This document shows, piece after piece, positions 58,897-64,000 of a DNA stretch of 64,000 nt. The DNA comes from Cordilura impudica. Taxonomy: Eukaryota; Arthropoda; Insecta; Diptera; Scathophagidae. The translations under genes were made by a program, and so were the position numbers. The stretch's first letter is position 1. Each line of letters opens with the position of its first letter. The notes under the pieces are model-generated. The model worked only from the letters and a program-made list of their open reading frames with translations. It had not been told where the DNA came from and searched no databases. Where the stretch lies: positions 252,762,116 to 252,826,115 of the forward strand of contig OY821519.1 of NCBI GenBank assembly GCA_963682025.1, read 5' to 3'.

Positions 58897-61044
58897 ATAC
58901 TTTAAATCGTCATTTAACTTAAACCCAAACTCGATTTTATCTTAGAATATGTAAAGAATAGTTGTCAAAGACTAATGTTTTGATTTGGACTTGACGTGAT
59001 AGCCACGATTTTTCAAAGATCTGTTCCTTTAAAGCTCAAAGGCTGCCATTAAGAAATAATCAGAGCGGTGGAAAGCCAAATTTTATTTTTTCTAAAACGA
59101 TTTATCGCTATTTTTTTATATTTTTATTTCTATTAAAAATTTTTCTAAATATTTTTAAATTACCGTATTGCCGTATGATAAATATTAAAAAAATCAGAAG
59201 ATATTAAAATATCATTCATACGTATGCAATGTTGACAAATTGTTGGAATCTGTCTTGCCAAAAATTAATGGACAATTGTAGTTTTTACGCCTTCCATCAA
59301 AGTATTTTGTGACAAATATTTAATTAGTCTACTTTTAATTTTGAGGCAGCTGGATCGCTATTTTCTCAAATATAGACACCTCTTTTTTATCTGGAGCAGA
59401 TTTTTTCAAGAAGCTTTTGAACAGTTTCCTTACTCTACAACTATTTATTAAAGCAATAAATTAATACAACTTTCAAAAAATAATTGAAAAGGCTGCTTTC
59501 CATGTCTGCCAAATGGAAATGACACAATTAGAATATGGTTTTCAATTAAATTTAGTTGATTACTGGTTTTAAGCAAAATATTTTTGTCACACTTGACAAA
59601 ACCATCGTATTGCAAGTAAAGCGGTTGTATTATTAAATTTTTTTTTTATTCTCTAAATAATTAATATTTAAATTACCCATCAACAAACACACATTAAGAG
59701 TCTCTACAATAACAGTTTTCTCCTTGTCTGAGGATGAACAAAATAAATGAAATACCTTGAACGTCAACCAAAAATTTACAGCGAAAATCATACAGCAACC
59801 ACCTTTTTAACTGGCAGCCATATTTAGCCACAATCTGCCAACGTCTGTTGAATTCAACAAAACGTCAGACGTCTTGATTGTGGTTTTTTGATGGCTTCAT
59901 GTTGTTGCTGTTCCTACTTTAGCCTTTTATGTATACCAGTTTGATAACGAAAACAACAACAGAGCAGATGAATTAAAAAAAAAAGAACTGAACTTCATCA
60001 ACCAAAATAAAAACCTATAGAGCAAAAAAAAAAAATAATAAAAAGAAAAAAAAATATGAAGCCACCGTAAGCTAGAACAGAGTTGCATGCATACTTAAGC
60101 GCTGCAAATAATGGCGACAAAGAAACTACTCCAAAAGCTAAACCACAACTTGACTTGAGAAATTGTTTTTTGTTTTTATTTCTATGTTGGTTTGTTGTTT
60201 AAAATAAGTAAAGCAGCTCTTTGAAAACTAAATAAGCAGAAAATGAAATGCATGTCGAAAAATTAAATCCAAACTAGAAATGAAAAGCTTATATAGACAG
60301 AAAATTAACATGGCAAATTGTTTGCAAAGAAACTAAGTGAATGGAAAAATATAATTCAAGGGGCATATTTTTCGGCATCTTGTTTAAGCATAATTCTAAA
60401 AACAAGTTGTTGCAAAGTTATAAAGTATGAAGTAAAAAAAGTTCTACTTGCAGTTTTCATATACATTCAGTGCTAAAGAAAATTTAAAACATAAATTTTT
60501 ATAGTACTTTATTCTTAAGGTCCAAGTCATAGGAGCTAAGAAGTGATTGGACTCTACTAAATCTATTTCTAGCCTTTATGAGATCATAATATATTTTTGA
60601 TGCCATAAAAAAATTAAGCTACGACAAATCTATTAAAATATATCTTAATTTAAATAATAAGAAGAGATCTTCAAAGTATGTTTACAACTATCTCACTGGC
60701 AAGAATTAACAAAAAATTGATATTGTGAAAAACAACCCCTGAAGAATTTTTAAATTGATATAAAGCAACCTGAAACATTATCTAAATTTAGAAACCCAAA
60801 GGCTAAGTACTAAAAAAATTTATAAAAGTGCACACAGAAAATAGGATGGCTCTATAAAATATACCTAGTCTCGCTTGTGACCGACCGACTCCGTCATGCC
60901 GTATTATTAATATATAATTTCATAAATTTAACAGTCATGCGTTAAAATAATAACACCCTTGAACACTCTCGTGGTCATTATCTTAGGTGTAAGGAATTCC
61001 AAGTAGGGGTGAAAATACTAGTCCTGTAGTAAAACCTCCAATCA
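58897..61044. other. Non-coding AT-rich stretch
   Basis: No recognisable gene. A runs occur near 60010-60055. A short self-complementary stretch CAACGTCTGTTGAATTCAAC lies near 59838. Confidence 0.45.
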
Positions 61045-61358
61045 TAGTTTTTCAGCTATAACTCAAAAACCATTCATGATTTCTCACTTCATTCTTCATC
61101 AAAATTGTAGCTAGGGCTTAAATTAATTTTTTTTATTAATATGTCCATGCAAAAAAACAGAATAAAATATATAAAATATAAAAATATCATTCATATTTCA
61201 TGTTATTCAAAAAATATATTACAAAAAGGGAAAAAAATCACAATTTTGTTTTAAAAATTTCATTCGATAAAATTAGACTAACTTGATTTGCTTAAGCTAT
61301 TTTTTGAAGAATGAAATGAGAAGTTATCAATTGTTCTTGACTCATAGCTGAAAAACTA
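61045..61358. mobile_element. Fold-back element with ~75-bp imperfect inverted arms
   Basis: The left arm TAGTTTTTCAGCTATAACTC (from 61045) and the complement of the right arm ending ATAGCTGAAAAACTA at 61358 align over about 75 bases. Shared blocks include TTTCTCACTTCATTCTTCA against TTCTCATTTCATTCTTCA and TTGTAGCTAGGGCTTAA against AATAGCTTAAG. The middle is AT-rich. No target duplication was defined. Confidence 0.65.
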
Positions 61359-61424
61359 AGCAAATAAACATCAATATAATCTAAAAGTATTAAAGGTCAT
61401 ATAAAAATGTCAAAATGTTATTTT

Positions 61425-62190
61425 TCCAAAAATTGCTTTATCCCAAAAAGTGTAATTTTCCCAAAAAAAAATCTTTCCTAAAAAAGTGCATTTTGCAAAA
61501 AAAATCAGTTTGTTAAGAAAGTATATTTTCTTAAAAAAGTACATTTTCTTCAAAATGGTACCTTTTTAATAAAGTTCCTTTTTTAAAAAAAGTGTAATTT
61601 TCCTAAAAAAAATTAGTTCCTAAAAGTGAAAAAAATCCTTTTATTAACAAAGTATATTTTCGTAAAATCGTAAAAAAAAGTACTTTTCCTTCAAAGTGGT
61701 TCCTTTTCAATATGGTTTCCTTAAAAAGGGGATTTTATTTTTTAAATAAATTTTCTTGAAATGTACCCTCTCTGAAAAAGTACCTATATATTTTACCTAA
61801 AAAATGTTTGCTTCAAAAAATATTTTTTCTTTTCTTAACAAAGTATAGTTTTGTAAACCAATAACGTTTCTTTATTATAAAAAAATACATTTCTTTCAAA
61901 AACTAAATTTTCTTAATATTGTACATTTTTTTACAAAAAAACTTTTCCTTAAAAACTACTTTTTCTTAATAATGAATCTTTGTCTAAAAAGTACCCCCTT
62001 TTTAAAATGTATTTTTTATTTAAGATATATTTTCCTAAAAAGTACTTAAACTTAAAAAAGATGATTTTCTAAATAAAGTACATTTTCATAATAAAAAAGT
62101 CTTCTCATAAAAAAAAATATACCTCCTCTAAAAAATTACTTTAAAAAAATATGTTTTTTCTGGAAAAATACATTTTCTTAAAAAAAAATA
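61425..62190 (+). repeat. Degenerate 18-20-bp minisatellite, array 9
   Basis: AAAAAAGTACATTTTCTTAA-like units, orientation as in array 1. The array stops a few bases before the left end of the RAG1/Transib-like transposon. Confidence 0.82.
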
Positions 62191-62193
62191 AGG

Positions 62194-62198
62194 CGCCG
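62194..62198. repeat. Putative 5-bp target-site duplication (left copy)
   Basis: CGCCG immediately precedes CACAGTGG. Transib elements make 5-bp GC-rich target duplications; this G+C pentamer stands out in an A/T array. The right-hand copy is outside the window, so the duplication is predicted only. Confidence 0.5.
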
Positions 62199-64000
62199 CA
62201 CAGTGGCTCATTTTGGGAAAACACGTGCCAAAAATCATTGCTTTTGAACTACAGCAGATATCGATTTGAAACTTTTACTGATAAATAGTGAGACTTCAAA
62301 GATTATGTTCTGTAAAGATGAGAGTACCACGCCTAAAAAAAAGGGCGGGTAAATTGGTAGATTACAGACTTTTGTTTTTTGTGCTTTTGTTCTTGAAGTA
62401 CAGATCGAAATTTTGCTTCAATCGAAATTTTGAGACAATCTATACTAAAATTGAGAGAAATCGGTTCAGATTTAGATATAGTCCCCATATATATGTTCCC
62501 CGATTTGACTAAGTACTCCTCTAGAAGTCATATGTAAATATGTATTCGAGTACCGATTTACGGCTTGATTGTGTTTCTAGTCCTATACTACTATTTTAAG
62601 CTACTACTCTCCCTGTGTTTACTTAACAGCTGACTCTGGAAAAATGGCTTTCAATGATATTGTAGTCGCAACCAACTTCTGAGCTTCCGGTCTCTCTCTG
62701 CTTGAACGCCAACACGACAACAAGTGTCTTCTCGATAAAGTTTGAAATATCTTGTTAATCATCATAGATTTAAAAAAATTGAAAGTTTAAATAAAAAATA
62801 ACTTAACTTATATACTTCGTCAAACAACGCGTGTTTCATAATTTGTTAAAAATGGCTTTGTCGTATTACCAACTATTTGAACTATTTTTAAAGAGTGATA
62901 GTGCTGAGAACTTTATAATAGCTGTAACTAAAGAGTTAAATTGCAAAAATATTCAGGAACATGAAAATGCATTGAAACGATTTTATAGAAATATAAGACA
63001 AAAGTGGATTGCAAAACATCGGTTCCGAAATAGGTTCATTGAAAGTTATGGAACATGGCTTGAAAATAATAAGTTGACTTTTGATGACATTCAAATGGAG
63101 AAACCCACTACTTCGAAAAGCTCTAGAGGAAGGCCCGAAGTTTCAATAGATGAGTGCTCGAAACGTAGCCAAAGAGGAAGCTTACTGGTGCTACTGAAAA
63201 TATGTCAACGGTAAATCTTTCGACAGCCTTATCACTAAATTATAACAAGAACAAGGAAAGGGTTAAAGGCAGTATAACAGCAGCAATATCCAAGGCGAGC
63301 CCGAAAAGGCTTCAAAGAATACAAAAAAGCATTCCTACTCCACCGTACTCCACATTAAATGTAAAGTTCAATAATGAAGAGGCCTTAGCTTTGTTTCTCG
63401 ATTTGGGGTTATCAAAAGAAAAATATATAATATTGCGCAATTCCTTAAAATCAAAGAAAGTAGACATTTTGCCAAGCTATTCTGGAATAACGTCAGCCAA
63501 AAAGGAAACTGTGCCACTTTCTTGTGAGATAACAGATGTACTAGCTAAAGTTAAACTTCAAGATATGTTGAACCACACTGTTCAGCGGATAATCACTACG
63601 AAAAGCATGGAAGAACTTGATTTACTTCCACGTGATTTAACATTACTAACAAAATGGGGCTGCGACGGATCCTCAGGACAAAGTGCATACAAACAATCAA
63701 TTACGCCACATAATGATGAGAGCTTTTCTGACGCAAATATGTTTATGGTTTCAATTGTTCCATTGAGGTTAAAGTCTACCTTGGCTGAACATTGGAAAAA
63801 CCCTCGACCATCTTCAACTCACTTTTGTAGACCAGTAATGTTTCAATATGCTAAAGAAACTCCTGCACATATAACTACCACTGTTAACAACATAAAACAT
63901 GAAATCGGTGAACTGCATCCAACAGAAATTTGCATTCATAATAAAATGTTTCGTATAAACCACGAGCTTTTTCTCACAATGATCGATGGTAAAGTCCTGA
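62199..64000 (+). mobile_element. RAG1/Transib-type DNA transposon, left part (continues past the window)
   Basis: The left terminus CACAGTGGCTCATTTTGGGA starts at 62199 right after array 9. Its first seven bases equal the consensus heptamer of V(D)J recombination signals, and Transib inverted repeats are known to begin with closely related sequence. About 650 bases of untranslated DNA separate it from the transposase start at 62852. The right terminus lies outside the window, so inverted-repeat pairing could not be checked. Confidence 0.72.
62852..64000 (+). CDS. RAG1-like (Transib-type) DDE transposase, partial, one apparent frameshift
   Basis: It starts MALSYYQLFELFLKSDSAEN at 62852. An alternative GTG 21 bases upstream is not needed. 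The N-terminal part ends in GRPEVSIDECSKRSQR, where one base seems lost near 63175. The frame then shifts and stays open for about 275 codons to the window end (RKLTGATENMSTVNL...). The second part has TLLTKWGCDGSSGQSAYKQ (first catalytic Asp, 63664-63666), SIVPLRL and HWKNPRPSSTHFCRP. It ends in LFLTMIDGKVL (second catalytic Asp, 63985-63987). The two aspartates are 107 residues apart; mouse RAG1 D600 and D708 are 108 apart with similar surroundings (CDG, then a CxP segment). The catalytic Glu should lie beyond the window. The product would excise and integrate the element. The frameshift could be a true mutation or a sequencing error; an intron seems unlikely. Confidence 0.72.

Noticed and set aside
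62288..62512. 74-residue frame upstream of the RAG1-like transposase
   Set aside because: It is basic, low-complexity, lacks motifs and lies in the element's 5' untranslated part. No similarity recognised.

Overview
The window looks like non-coding, transposon-saturated DNA of a fly (Diptera, probably a large-genome calyptrate such as a blow fly or house fly relative). The evidence is the strong A+T bias, the dense mixture of I, Jockey and R1-like LINEs, mariner, Helitron, gypsy, Penelope and RAG1-like elements, and a roughly 0.75-kb repeat with DINE-1-like architecture. I found no host protein-coding exon, tRNA or rRNA. Every open frame I could explain belongs to a mobile element, most of them broken. 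The species is inferred, not shown. The window could be a giant intron or an intergenic, heterochromatin-like block.

Layout. 1-5.9 kb: a minisatellite, a decayed RAG1/Transib-like transposase, a nearly complete mariner (1310 bp with both ends and TA target duplication) and a short Helitron. 5.9-12 kb: a long degenerate 18-20-bp minisatellite (core GTACC/GGTAC with TTAAGAAAA), invaded by a 5'-truncated Jockey-type LINE and a DINE-like element. 12-14.5 kb: a decayed Ty3/gypsy pol. 14.5-17.1 kb: hAT-like ends enclosing Helitron material that carries about 142-bp tandem repeats. 20.4-26.1 kb: more minisatellite with a well-preserved I-type LINE (12-bp target duplication) and a DINE-like element with an internal 289-bp duplication. 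27.4-32.1 kb: Helitron, Penelope, DINE-like and mariner remnants. 32.2-37.95 kb: a 5.75-kb satellite of about 18-bp GATAGAAATCTATTATT-like units with larger-order repeats. 39-43.9 kb: piggyBac tail, DINE-like copies and minisatellite. 45.3-50.8 kb: nested minus-strand LINEs. 52-58.9 kb: DINE-like copies, another LINE, Helitrons, a MITE and a Jockey endonuclease fragment. 61-62.2 kb: a fold-back repeat and minisatellite.

Right edge (62.2-64.0 kb): the most notable object, a RAG1/Transib-type DNA transposon cut by the window boundary. It starts with CACAGTGG (identical over seven bases to the V(D)J recombination-signal heptamer), is preceded by a GC-rich pentamer, and encodes a transposase with two RAG1-like catalytic aspartates 107 residues apart. 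A mutated relative lies near the left edge.

There is no operon or pathway logic here. The elements relate by nesting: minisatellite arrays repeatedly form one or both boundaries of insertions, and the same repeat families (minisatellite, DINE-like, Helitron) recur in both orientations across the window.
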